This document shows positions 17,753 through 25,829 of a stretch of 64,000 bases of DNA, one piece after another. The stretch's first letter is position 1, and every line of letters starts with the position of its first letter. Both the position numbers and the translations under genes were made by a program. A model generated the notes under the pieces. That model did not search any database and was not told the origin of the DNA. It saw only the letters and a list, made by a program, of their open reading frames with translations. This DNA is from Evansella cellulosilytica DSM 2522 (GTDB taxonomy: Bacteria > Bacillota > Bacilli > Bacillales > Salisediminibacteriaceae): the NCBI RefSeq assembly GCF_000177235.2, contig NC_014829.1:1736001-1800000 (forward strand), given 5' to 3'.

Positions 17753-18535
17753 GTGAAAAAGCACTTATATAAAGCAATGGTTCAGCTTACAAACAATCCA
17801 ATTTATAGTGACATTTTAAAACGTTTTGCAACGTCAAAAATGAGTGGAAAGTTAAATCAATCGTTTGTTAATGCCTTTAATATTAATCAAGAGGAACTCC
17901 AATATGAAATAAATCATTATCCAACAATACACGATTTCTTTATTAGGCAATTGAAAGAAGGGGCAAGAGAGGTTGATGTTAGTCCAAGCAGTGTTGTTAG
18001 TCCGGTTGATGGGGTTCTCACAGAATGGGGCACTATTGATGAAAAAGCAAATTTTTACGTCAAGGAAAATGATTATCCATTAAAAAAATTGCTTGGCTTA
18101 AAGAATACAACTAGGCGTTACATTGGTGGAACATATATGGTTTTTTATTTAAGCCCGAAGGATTATCACCGTATTCATAGTCCAATTAAAGCTAAGGTAG
18201 TGAAAAGGTGGGCGCTCGGAAAGTATTCAGAGCCAGTAAATAAAATGGGACTACTTTTAGGAGAAAAGCCTTTAGCAAATAATTATCGTTTGATTACGGA
18301 GTTAAAGGTAGAGCAGAAACATGTTGCGTTAGCAAAGATAGGTGCATTGAATGTAAACAGCGTTCATGCATCACACTTGAAACCGCAGTTAGAAAAAGGG
18401 GAAGAACTTGGTTACTTTAGTTTTGGATCTAGTGTGGTACTTTTGTTTGAAGCAGGGTTGATAAAAACAGCTTTTGCTACTGATGAGCAAGATATTATGA
18501 TTAGGCAGGGTGAAAAGATCGGAACACTAGTGTAA
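17753..18535 (+). CDS. psd: phosphatidylserine decarboxylase
   Basis: Converts phosphatidylserine to phosphatidylethanolamine at the membrane. The 260-residue proenzyme carries SPVDG, the YLSPKDYHRIHSP region with catalytic His, and near the C-terminus the self-cleavage site in YFSFGSSVVLLFE, where the Ser after Gly gives the pyruvoyl group (usually GST, here GSS, a tolerated variant). GTG 17753 is the likely start, eight bases after AGAAAGGAAG. In B. subtilis pssA and psd share an operon; here they are divergent. Confidence 0.93.
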   Translation: MKKHLYKAMVQLTNNPIYSDILKRFATSKMSGKLNQSFVNAFNINQEELQYEINHYPTIHDFFIRQLKEGAREVDVSPSSVVSPVDGVLTEWGTIDEKANFYVKENDYPLKKLLGLKNTTRRYIGGTYMVFYLSPKDYHRIHSPIKAKVVKRWALGKYSEPVNKMGLLLGEKPLANNYRLITELKVEQKHVALAKIGALNVNSVHASHLKPQLEKGEELGYFSFGSSVVLLFEAGLIKTAFATDEQDIMIRQGEKIGTLV

Positions 18536-18615
18536 ACGATTAACCTGCATTACTGTCTAAGCTCGGACAGGGATTGCGGTACTTTTATAGTAGTTAAACC
18601 ACTTAACTGTAAAAA

Positions 18616-18659
18616 AGGGGTGACTCAAAGGGAAAACGAACCTTATTGAGTCACCCTAT
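18616..18659. terminator. bidirectional terminator between psd and mrpG
   Basis: Stem AGGGGTGACTCAA-AGG with CCTTATTGAGTCACCCT (18616-18631, 18641-18657) between convergent genes. Confidence 0.8.
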
Positions 18660-18669
18660 TTTAATTTAG

Positions 18670-19035
18670 TTAATTTGATGTCTTTTTTCCTTTTTTCTCA
18701 GCGATCTTTATTGCCTTTGCAAGATCATCCTGAATGCTCTTTTCTGACATTTTTACACCTACGTTATATGCTGACTTAGAAATCATAAAACCAGCTACAG
18801 GGGCTGTGAGAAATACAAAGAAAATAGTCAGTAAAAGCTTACCAATAAACTGATCTTGGATGATCAAAAAGTAAAGGAAAGTACCGATTACAATACAGAT
18901 AACTCCAAGTGTGGCACTTTTTGTGGCAGCATGTAATCTTAAATAAACGTCAGGAAAACGTAAAATGCCTATAGATCCTAATACGCTAAACATACCACCT
19001 AACAGAATAAAAATACTAACGACGATCTCTGTCAA
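18670..19035 (-). CDS. mrpG: Mrp Na+/H+ antiporter subunit G
   Basis: Small membrane subunit of the seven-part Mrp antiporter, which exports Na+ in exchange for H+. The 121-residue protein has three helices and the conserved GSIGILRFPDVYLRLHAATK segment and LTAPVAGFMISKSAY. The start is probably TTG 19035, eight bases after AAGGAGG; it overlaps the end of mrpF by 20 bases, so the two are coupled. Last gene of the operon. Confidence 0.93.
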   Translation of the reverse strand: MTEIVVSIFILLGGMFSVLGSIGILRFPDVYLRLHAATKSATLGVICIVIGTFLYFLIIQDQFIGKLLLTIFFVFLTAPVAGFMISKSAYNVGVKMSEKSIQDDLAKAIKIAEKKGKKTSN

Positions 19036-19297
19036 GAACCACACCTCCTTCAATAAACTTCGCGAGAGCGATTGTACCAATAAACGCTAAAATAGCGATG
19101 ACAAGAATAACTTCTGCATATGCGACCGTTTCTTGAATGATCATAATGATTCCAATGAAACCGATCAAATTAATACCAATTGTATCAAGCGCAACCACTC
19201 TATCTGATAGAGTGGGGCCTTTTAAAACACGTGTAAAGCAAATTAATATCGAGAGCGACATAAGTACTAACACTATCGTTGCTGATGTTTGAAGCAT
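19016..19297 (-). CDS. mrpF: Mrp Na+/H+ antiporter subunit F
   Basis: A 93-residue protein with three membrane helices and the family pattern VLKGPTLSDRVVALDTIG. MrpF is needed for the assembled antiporter and has been linked to cholate export and Na+ resistance in B. subtilis. Its ATG touches the mrpE stop and its end overlaps mrpG. Confidence 0.94.
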   Translation of the reverse strand: MLQTSATIVLVLMSLSILICFTRVLKGPTLSDRVVALDTIGINLIGFIGIIMIIQETVAYAEVILVIAILAFIGTIALAKFIEGGVVLDRDRR

Positions 19298-19773
19298 TAC
19301 TTTGTCACCTCCATAATTGCTTTTTCAAAGGAATTATGAATTTCTTTTATTGCTTCGTGTTTATTTGGAACGTGAATAGAGTGTACAAAAATTGTTCTAC
19401 CGTCTTCAGAAAAGTTCATTGATAACGTACCAGGTGTTAAAGAGATTAAGCAAGATAAGAGAGTAACTTCCCAATCTGTTTTCAGCTTTGTAGGTACAGC
19501 AATGATACCTGGTTTTATGTTTAACTTTGGACTTAGTACAATTTTAATCACTTCTATGTTAGATAAAATAAGCTTGTAAATAAATAACAGGAAAAGCTTA
19601 ATAAAGGCAAGCACTCTCCTAAAGTAGAAATCGAAGCTTAAAAATCTTCGTAAAACATACAGTAACAGTAAACCTACAATATATCCTATAGCAAAATCAA
19701 CTCCAGTAAAGCTGTTTTGCAATAGCATCCATATGAGCGCAACAACAATATTAAGCAGGATTTGAAAGGCCAT
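19297..19773 (-). CDS. mrpE: Mrp Na+/H+ antiporter subunit E
   Basis: A 158-residue subunit: an N-terminal membrane hairpin (about 1-35), a third helix near 60, and a cytoplasmic domain with TLLSCLISLTPGTLSMNF, the family hallmark. The length equals that of MrpE in well-studied alkaliphilic bacilli. Five bases separate it from mrpD. Confidence 0.94.
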   Translation of the reverse strand: MAFQILLNIVVALIWMLLQNSFTGVDFAIGYIVGLLLLYVLRRFLSFDFYFRRVLAFIKLFLLFIYKLILSNIEVIKIVLSPKLNIKPGIIAVPTKLKTDWEVTLLSCLISLTPGTLSMNFSEDGRTIFVHSIHVPNKHEAIKEIHNSFEKAIMEVTK

Positions 19774-19778
19774 ATTAC

Positions 19779-21269
19779 CTACTCCTTAAGAACAGAATTT
19801 ATATAGATTGATGGATCTAACATTTGGTCTGCTGTAGCAAATAAAAGCTGGAATAAAGGCTCAGCCAGCACACCCATTAAAAAGCTAATCATCACTAGAG
19901 GGATTCCAGGTAACAATAGCTTACCAACTTTACGCTTCTTTGCCTCCTCAGGAGTAAGCGAAGGTGAGCCCCAGAATACATACATAAAGATTTTAACCAT
20001 TGAGAACAACGTTAGAAGACCAACAATTAAGCTGACAGCAACGATAATATAGCGTCCTTCTTCTAACCCAGATAAAACAAGTGCAAACTTACTAAAGAAT
20101 CCACTTAATGGCGGTATCCCAGCTAAAGAGATTGCAGCAATAAAGAATAACCAACCGAGATGTGGATGGGTTTTTAGAACACCACTCATTTTCTTTAAGT
20201 TTGTTGTACCTGTTACTTTTTCTGTCGCACCGCAGAATAAGAATAAGGCTGTTTTAACGATCATGTTATGTGCGATGATGTAAATGGATCCCGCAATAGC
20301 CATTGTAGTGAATATGCCTAATCCCATAATCATATAACCTACCTGACTAACGATATGAATAGCTAGGATTCTCTTAAAGTCAAATTTTGAAACGGCACCA
20401 AGGACACCAAAGAACATCGTTAATCCGGCAAGAACTAATACTACATTTAACGTGAAGTCTTGGTTATGCGTAAATATTAACGTATACGTACGCATAATGG
20501 AATACACGCCGACCTTCGTTAACAAACCACCTAATAGAGCAGCAACGGCTGTCGGAGGGCCGAAGTATGCGTTAGGTAACCAAAAGTGAAGTGGTACTAA
20601 TGCTCCTTTTAAACCAAATACGATTAAGAAAAGAATTGCAACTACAGTTAGTACACCAGTTTGTTCGACTTCAGCGACACGTTCTGCTAAATGTGCAAAG
20701 TTTAGTGTGCCAGTTACAGAGTATAGTAAAGCAATGGCTATGATAAAGAAAATCGAACCGAACGTACTAATGACAACGTATTTAAAAGATTCACGTAGTT
20801 GATATTTTTTTCCACCCATCACGATTAAAACGAATGATGAAATGAGCATTACTTCAAAGAATACGAACAGGTTAAATATATCGCCTGTTAAGAAAGAGCC
20901 ATTTACCCCTGTTAATAAGAAAAAATAGAAAGGGTAAAAGTAATATTTCTCTCTATCTTGATGTAACGTTTGAAAAGCAAAGAATAGACAGGCAGCTGCG
21001 ACGATACTCGCTAGCACAAGCATGATGCTAGAGAACAAATCCCCAACTAAAACGATACCGAACGGTGCTTGCCAATTCCCTAATTCTACTGCAATTATTC
21101 CGTCTTGATATATTACATAAGTGAGATAAATAGATAATCCAATTAACCCTAAAGATATAACCCCACTGATAAACCGTTGTAATGGGATATTTTTCCTCAG
21201 AAGTATTAAGATAACCCCAACGATAAACGGTATCAAGACAGGTAGTAATACTAAATTATTCATCGGCAC
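19779..21269 (-). CDS. mrpD: Mrp Na+/H+ antiporter subunit D
   Basis: A 496-residue, 14-helix protein related to the NuoM/NuoN proton-pumping subunits of complex I. Conserved lysine and glutamate positions lie in helix segments around FFEVMLISSFVL and KGALVPLHFWLPNAYFGPPT, the proton-path region of the family. The start overlaps the mrpC end by 14 bases. With MrpA it forms the ion-translocating core. Confidence 0.96.
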   Translation of the reverse strand: MPMNNLVLLPVLIPFIVGVILILLRKNIPLQRFISGVISLGLIGLSIYLTYVIYQDGIIAVELGNWQAPFGIVLVGDLFSSIMLVLASIVAAACLFFAFQTLHQDREKYYFYPFYFFLLTGVNGSFLTGDIFNLFVFFEVMLISSFVLIVMGGKKYQLRESFKYVVISTFGSIFFIIAIALLYSVTGTLNFAHLAERVAEVEQTGVLTVVAILFLIVFGLKGALVPLHFWLPNAYFGPPTAVAALLGGLLTKVGVYSIMRTYTLIFTHNQDFTLNVVLVLAGLTMFFGVLGAVSKFDFKRILAIHIVSQVGYMIMGLGIFTTMAIAGSIYIIAHNMIVKTALFLFCGATEKVTGTTNLKKMSGVLKTHPHLGWLFFIAAISLAGIPPLSGFFSKFALVLSGLEEGRYIIVAVSLIVGLLTLFSMVKIFMYVFWGSPSLTPEEAKKRKVGKLLLPGIPLVMISFLMGVLAEPLFQLLFATADQMLDPSIYINSVLKE

Positions 21270-21594
21270 TACCCCTTAATTGATCAAGATCATCTGTTTT
21301 ATGTTCTTTATATGTTCGATAGGCTAATACGAGTAGAAAGGCAGTTACCCCAAAGCTAATAACAATTGCTGTTAATATGAGTGCTTGTGGTAACGGATCG
21401 GCATATGATGCAGCCTCTTCCCCTAAAAGTGGAGGAGCACCTTCCTTTAAGCCTGACATTGTTAACAATAATAAATGCGCTCCATGAGATAAGAGAACAA
21501 TGCCAAGGACAACTCGGAGTAAGCTTTTTGTTAATAACAAGTACGTACTGACAGTGACAAGAACACCGACAGTAATAATCATTAATATCTCCAT
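21256..21594 (-). CDS. mrpC: Mrp Na+/H+ antiporter subunit C
   Basis: A 112-residue, three-helix subunit homologous to NuoK of complex I, with LRVVLGIVLLSHGAHLLLL and the DPLPQALILTAIVISFG segment typical of MrpC. Its ATG overlaps the mrpB stop by one base and its end runs into mrpD. Confidence 0.95.
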   Translation of the reverse strand: MEILMIITVGVLVTVSTYLLLTKSLLRVVLGIVLLSHGAHLLLLTMSGLKEGAPPLLGEEAASYADPLPQALILTAIVISFGVTAFLLVLAYRTYKEHKTDDLDQLRGSADE

Positions 21595-22022
21595 TAAGAT
21601 TCATCCTCCGCTATTGTTAATATTGTTAGCAATGCAACAGCAATAACTACTAAATATATACCTAAATCAAAAGGAAGAGCAGTAGTTAATTCAATTTCAC
21701 CTAAGACCGGAACCGTATAATACTCAAAGTATTGCGTAAGGAAAGGGTCTCCTTGAAATAACATCGCATTAAGACCTGTTCCAATCGCTATTAATAGGCC
21801 CCAAGCGATAATTGCAGAGTAATTAAAAGGGATGACTTTTTTGATCGTCTTCATGTCGAAGCTAATGTACAGAAGCATTAGCGCAGAAGCCGTCATAAGT
21901 CCGCCAATAAAGCCTCCACCTGGGTTGTTATGTCCTGCAAAAAATAAGTAGATGGAGAATGAGAGTATAATGAAGGACACTACTCTCGTAATCGTATGCA
22001 GCATTAAGTAATTCGTCTTCAT
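21594..22022 (-). CDS. mrpB: Mrp Na+/H+ antiporter subunit B
   Basis: A 142-residue subunit with four helices and the conserved HNNPGGGFIGGLM near residue 31 followed by FDMKTIKKVIP. The N-terminus overlaps the mrpA end by four bases. It resembles the C-terminal part of MrpA, as usual for the family. Confidence 0.95.
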   Translation of the reverse strand: MKTNYLMLHTITRVVSFIILSFSIYLFFAGHNNPGGGFIGGLMTASALMLLYISFDMKTIKKVIPFNYSAIIAWGLLIAIGTGLNAMLFQGDPFLTQYFEYYTVPVLGEIELTTALPFDLGIYLVVIAVALLTILTIAEDES

Positions 22023-24433
22023 ACATCCTCTCCACCTTTCATTTTAAGTTTAATCATCGTTACTACACCGAGTGCAGCAACTGCAAGCACGAGCACCTCT
22101 AATAACGTATCGAGTCCACGGAAATCGACTAATATGACGTTAACCATGTTATAGCCACCTGCGAGTGGTTTAGAAGCCTCTATGAAGAACTGAGAAATAG
22201 ATTCCACACCGATATCGTGTCTCATTGCATGAGCACTGAATGCAGTTAACGTAACGACAAGACCGACACCAATAGAAATAACTAAGTTCGTTAGCTTGAA
22301 ACGAGGTGTAAACTTTTCTTTTTTAAGCTCTGGTAGGTGATAAAAGCATAGTAAGAATAATACTACCATTACTGTTTCTACTAATAACTGTGTTAAAGCT
22401 AAATCAGGTGCTCTTAATACTACGAATAGTAGTGCGATAATAAAACCGATAACGCCTACTACGATGATTGCTCCAATTCGGTTACTAATGAAAGGAACAC
22501 TAATCACAGATGCAATTAATACGAGTGTAATGACCCATAAGTAAGGGGATACTGTCGCTACATTTACAAAGTCAAATGCTATTGCATCAAAACGGAAAAT
22601 TGTCCACCCAAGTAACAAAATCATAAATACCATCATGTAAGCAAAGTAATCCCGCAACAAACCAGTTAATTGTAAATTTGTCACTCGCTGAGAACCGGCA
22701 ACTAGGCCATCTAATCCACCATCATATAGTCTGTTCAACGGATCTCTCTCTTTTAAGAAGAAAGTAGCCTCTTGCCAACGTTTTAAATTTAAAAAGACAA
22801 GTGCTCCAAATAATACTACAGCAACAGTCATAAATAGTTCTGTGTTAAGGCCATGCCAGTGATAAATATTGACATAAAACTCATCCGTGTAATTTGGCAA
22901 AATTGATTGCACAGTCGGTTCAATAATCGAGTAAGATAAAATATTTGGAAATAACCCGAAAATGACTACTAGAGAAGCAAGGACAATAGGAGAAATTAAA
23001 AGTCCCATTGGCGCTTCGTGTGCTTCCTTTTCTAATTTTTCAGGCTGGTGCTTACCTGTAAACGTCCTAAAGAACATAATCATACAGTAAACAAATGTAA
23101 AGACACTTGCAATCCAAGCGACTATTGGAAAAAGTATGCCCCATGTCGATACATTAAAGAAATCAATCGTTGTAGCATTGAGAACACCAGTAAAGAACAT
23201 TTCTTTACTTAAGAAGCCATTAAATGGAGGCAAACCAGCCATCGAGGCAATCCCAATTAAAGATATCGTAAAGGTTATTGGCATGATTGTCATTAAGCCG
23301 CCTAGTTTACGAATATCACGAGTGCCAGTTTCATGGTCGATAATACCTACAACCATAAATAAGCTTCCTTTAAATGTTGCATGGTTAATTAAGTGAAAAA
23401 CAGCAGCTATAATTGCTGTTGCATAAAGCATATCTACATTTTCTACATTATATAGAACGGCTGCTGAACCTAATCCTAATAATGACATGATCAATCCGAG
23501 CTGACTTATTGTTGAAAATGCGAGTATTCCTTTTAAGTCTTTTTGACGAACAGCTGAAATTGATCCCCATATTAGCGTCATAAGTCCAAAGGATGTAAGA
23601 ATCCAGAACCACTCTGGCGTTCCTGCAAAAACAGGTGTGAAACGAGCAACTAAATAAATTCCTGCTTTCACCATTGTTGCTGAGTGTAAATACGCACTAA
23701 CAGGTGTAGGTGCTTCCATCGCATCGGGTAACCAAATGTGGAATGGGAATTGTGCTGATTTTGTAAAAGCCCCTAATAATACGAGTAACATAGCTGGAAT
23801 AAATAATGAATGTGTCATAATGCTACCAGCTTGCTCAATAATAGCTTGAATGCTAAATGTCCCTGTCATGATGTAAAGTAATGAAAAACCTGCTAACATT
23901 GCAAAACCACCGGCTACAGTGATGAGCATTGATTTCTGCGCCCCATAGCGTGATTTCTCTTTATGGAACCAATAAGCGATTAGTAATGCCGAAGATAAAC
24001 TCGTAATTTCCCAGAACACATAAATAACGATTAAATTATCAGAAAGCACTACCCCTAACATAGCTCCCATAAACATGAGCAAGTAAACGTAAAAGTTGTT
24101 TAACGGTTCGTCTTTTTTGTTTGCTATGTAGTAGATGGAATAGAGCACTACTAATGTACCGATACCTGTAATGAGAAGGGCAAACAATAAACTTAAGCCG
24201 TCTAAATAGATATCAAAATTGACACCAATTGATGGTATCCAAGCTACAGATTCCGCTGCAGTTTTAAATTCTCCTCCAAATGGGAGGTATTGTGTAAATA
24301 AGTACACAAACAATACGAGTGGTAAGGGCAACACAAACCATCCAGTATGAATATGACGAAACCATCTATACACAAATGGAATGAGTATCGCCAATGCAAA
24401 AGGTGCTAAGACTAAGTAGTGAAGCGTCGACAA
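22019..24433 (-). CDS. mrpA: Mrp Na+/H+ antiporter subunit A
   Basis: The largest subunit, 804 residues with about 20 helices, related to NuoL. The complex I-like part carries FWEITSLSSALLI, TKSAQFPFHIWLPDAMEAPT and FHLINHATFKGSLF; the C-terminal extension (from about 650) has RAPDLALTQLLVETVM and the DFRGLDTLLE segment, which belongs to the Mrp-only domain. The length is that of full MrpA proteins from alkaliphilic bacilli. As first gene it sets expression of the operon; AAAGGAGG precedes the ATG. Confidence 0.96.
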   Translation of the reverse strand: MSTLHYLVLAPFALAILIPFVYRWFRHIHTGWFVLPLPLVLFVYLFTQYLPFGGEFKTAAESVAWIPSIGVNFDIYLDGLSLLFALLITGIGTLVVLYSIYYIANKKDEPLNNFYVYLLMFMGAMLGVVLSDNLIVIYVFWEITSLSSALLIAYWFHKEKSRYGAQKSMLITVAGGFAMLAGFSLLYIMTGTFSIQAIIEQAGSIMTHSLFIPAMLLVLLGAFTKSAQFPFHIWLPDAMEAPTPVSAYLHSATMVKAGIYLVARFTPVFAGTPEWFWILTSFGLMTLIWGSISAVRQKDLKGILAFSTISQLGLIMSLLGLGSAAVLYNVENVDMLYATAIIAAVFHLINHATFKGSLFMVVGIIDHETGTRDIRKLGGLMTIMPITFTISLIGIASMAGLPPFNGFLSKEMFFTGVLNATTIDFFNVSTWGILFPIVAWIASVFTFVYCMIMFFRTFTGKHQPEKLEKEAHEAPMGLLISPIVLASLVVIFGLFPNILSYSIIEPTVQSILPNYTDEFYVNIYHWHGLNTELFMTVAVVLFGALVFLNLKRWQEATFFLKERDPLNRLYDGGLDGLVAGSQRVTNLQLTGLLRDYFAYMMVFMILLLGWTIFRFDAIAFDFVNVATVSPYLWVITLVLIASVISVPFISNRIGAIIVVGVIGFIIALLFVVLRAPDLALTQLLVETVMVVLFLLCFYHLPELKKEKFTPRFKLTNLVISIGVGLVVTLTAFSAHAMRHDIGVESISQFFIEASKPLAGGYNMVNVILVDFRGLDTLLEVLVLAVAALGVVTMIKLKMKGGEDV

Positions 24434-24507
24434 ATGATATACCTCCTTTAAAATTTATCAATGTGAAAAATAATACTTTTTTTTTCAATAGAATAATCGC
24501 AAGTAAA

Positions 24508-24536
24508 ATTATAATATAAAATAATTTTGGTTGCAT
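24508..24536 (-). promoter_or_regulatory. candidate SigA promoter of the mrp operon
   Basis: On the minus strand a perfect -10 TATAAT (24508-24513) lies 17 bases after a weak -35 ATGCAA (24531-24536). The predicted leader is about 70 bases. No other good pair was seen in the region. Confidence 0.45.
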
Positions 24537-24602
24537 CTCTCGCCTATTTAGGCTTCTCACATTTTTTTACAATTTATTAAATATGAAGAAACTAAGTTTT
24601 TT

Positions 24603-24627
24603 GATGAAAAAAAATATTTTTTTCATC
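24603..24627. other. AT-rich near-perfect palindrome between mrpA and a small gene
   Basis: A 25-base almost perfect palindrome with arms GATGAAAAAAA and TTTTTTTCATC. It lies in the divergent spacer of about 300 bases between mrpA and the gene at 24731, which otherwise shows only AT-rich sequence and the mrp promoter candidate. It could be an operator or a cruciform-prone site; there is no direct evidence for either. Confidence 0.4.
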
Positions 24628-24730
24628 ATCTTACTTAAAACTTATAACGTTAAAAAAAGAATAATTACTCTTCCAAGAAGTATAAAAAAAAAGAAACCGT
24701 ATCATCCTTATAACAAAGGAGGCGGTACGG

Positions 24731-24961
24731 TTGAAGAAAAATAAAGTGTTCGTCATTTCTTGTGCAATCTTTCTTATACTGTTATTACTTGCGATCCCAT
24801 TTCATATTGATTCTACTAAACAAATTCTCGATCATCAACATAATGAAGAATTTCGAGGCTTTCATATGGGAGAAGATGAAGATACACGCCGTTTTCAACC
24901 AAGGCAGTATATAAAGGTTAATAAGCAAAAACAGATAGAAATCATTGAAGAAGAGTTGTAG
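24731..24961 (+). CDS. small single-span membrane protein of unknown function
   Basis: A 76-residue protein starting at TTG 24731, eight bases after a strong AAAGGAGG. One hydrophobic helix (about 7-25) is followed by a charged tail with two His-rich or acidic patches (DHQHNEE, MGEDEDT) and a Lys/Glu end. It is divergent from the mrp operon. I do not recognise a family. The good ribosome site and signal-like helix argue that it is real. Confidence 0.55.
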   Translation: MKKNKVFVISCAIFLILLLLAIPFHIDSTKQILDHQHNEEFRGFHMGEDEDTRRFQPRQYIKVNKQKQIEIIEEEL

Positions 24962-25089
24962 AAGGGTTTTAAAAGGTAATCACGGTATTTTAGTTCCATA
25001 GAAGTACACAGCAACATCTTAATATAATGGTATTGCCCTCGTTGTACAGTGCCTTAAATGAGTCCTATATTTTAACTATTGCAAAAAAA

Positions 25090-25138
25090 AAAGAGGCTGG
25101 CTCTAATGGTCGAACACCTTTTGAGTCAGCCTCTTTGC
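25090..25138 (-). terminator. terminator after sda
   Basis: Stem AAAGAGGCTGGCTC/GAGTCAGCCTCTTT followed on the minus strand by about ten T. The gene at 24731-24961 reads toward it from the other side. Confidence 0.85.
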
Positions 25139-25140
25139 TA

Positions 25141-25281
25141 TTATGAAGTAATAGATTGCTTGTCCTTTCTTGAACGTCTCTCAATTTCTTGACGAATAAG
25201 AGTAATGAAATCTTCACTCAATTGAAGTTCGCGAGCTTTTCTATAAGTTTCCATCAATAAATCATCAGATAAATATCTCAT
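25141..25281 (-). CDS. sda: sporulation checkpoint protein Sda
   Basis: Sda blocks sporulation when DNA replication is disturbed by binding histidine kinase KinA and inhibiting its autophosphorylation. The 46-residue product reads [20 protein letters not shown], then [20 protein letters not shown] and KQSITS. That is the helical-hairpin pattern and exact length of B. subtilis Sda, with the conserved LSD-LL-Y, DFI-LI and E-RR positions. An in-frame ATG six codons upstream (25299) could make a longer form. Promoter and DnaA boxes lie upstream at 25.46-25.6 kb. Confidence 0.93.
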   Translation of the reverse strand: MRYLSDDLLMETYRKARELQLSEDFITLIRQEIERRSRKDKQSITS

Positions 25282-25461
25282 AGCCCCACGCCGCCTCATG
25301 GCAGCTTCACCCCCCTATTGTTATTTCATCATCCGAGTTGTACGTGTCTCATTAATGAAGTCGACTTTGAAAAAATATGTCAACTTATGCGAATTTAAAA
25401 TTGTTTATAAACTTTACGTTTCTATTCTTTCTGCTCGCTCGTTTTCTCTTGTGTTGAATTG

Positions 25462-25490
25462 ATAATATCACGTTCTGCTTACGTTCTCAA
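25462..25490 (-). promoter_or_regulatory. candidate SigA promoter of sda
   Basis: Minus strand: -35 TTGAGA (25485-25490), a spacer of exactly 17 bases, and -10 TATTAT (25462-25467), each five of six to consensus. The nearest DnaA box begins nine bases upstream of the -35. Confidence 0.65.
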
Positions 25491-25498
25491 CGTCACTT

Positions 25499-25619
25499 TT
25501 GTCCACAAATATAGGTGGATAAGTTGTGAATAGACTGTATATAACTGAGGGTGATGTAAGGCGAAGTAAGGGTGGATATGTGTATAATGTTATCCACAAT
25601 TGTTTGTGTTTGTGGTTTT
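25499..25619. promoter_or_regulatory. cluster of DnaA boxes upstream of sda
   Basis: One perfect box TTATCCACA at 25590-25598; two with one mismatch, TTGTCCACA (25499-25507) and GGTGGATAA (25514-25522); two weaker ones, GGTGGATAT (25571-25579) and TGTGGTTTT (25611-25619). In B. subtilis sda transcription is controlled by DnaA through such boxes, so the layout fits. The cluster may also touch yqeH on the other strand. Confidence 0.8.
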
Positions 25620-25829
25620 TTGTCGAAAAGTTTTTAGCATATTATTAAATTTATTCGTTACTGTTGCCCTTTATCATGTTTAAGTAAGATCCTACACACT
25701 AAATTCAACGTCTGCAGCGAAAAAATAAATAATGGTTAAGTTTGAAATAGGAGATGTAAAAAATGTATTATAGATAGAAGATCTTGGTTTTTTAAAATGT
25801 TTCATAAAAATAGAGAGGAAGGATTCCTT

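Larger units (their letters stand above)
25282..25829. other. sda/yqeH divergent control region
   Basis: About 550 bases without a gene. It holds the sda leader (about 170 bases), the sda promoter, a cluster of DnaA boxes and the yqeH promoter side. No yqeG gene is present, although yqeG normally lies between sda and yqeH in B. subtilis. A good ribosome site (AGGAGATG) at 25750 leads only to a four-codon frame. Confidence 0.7.
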
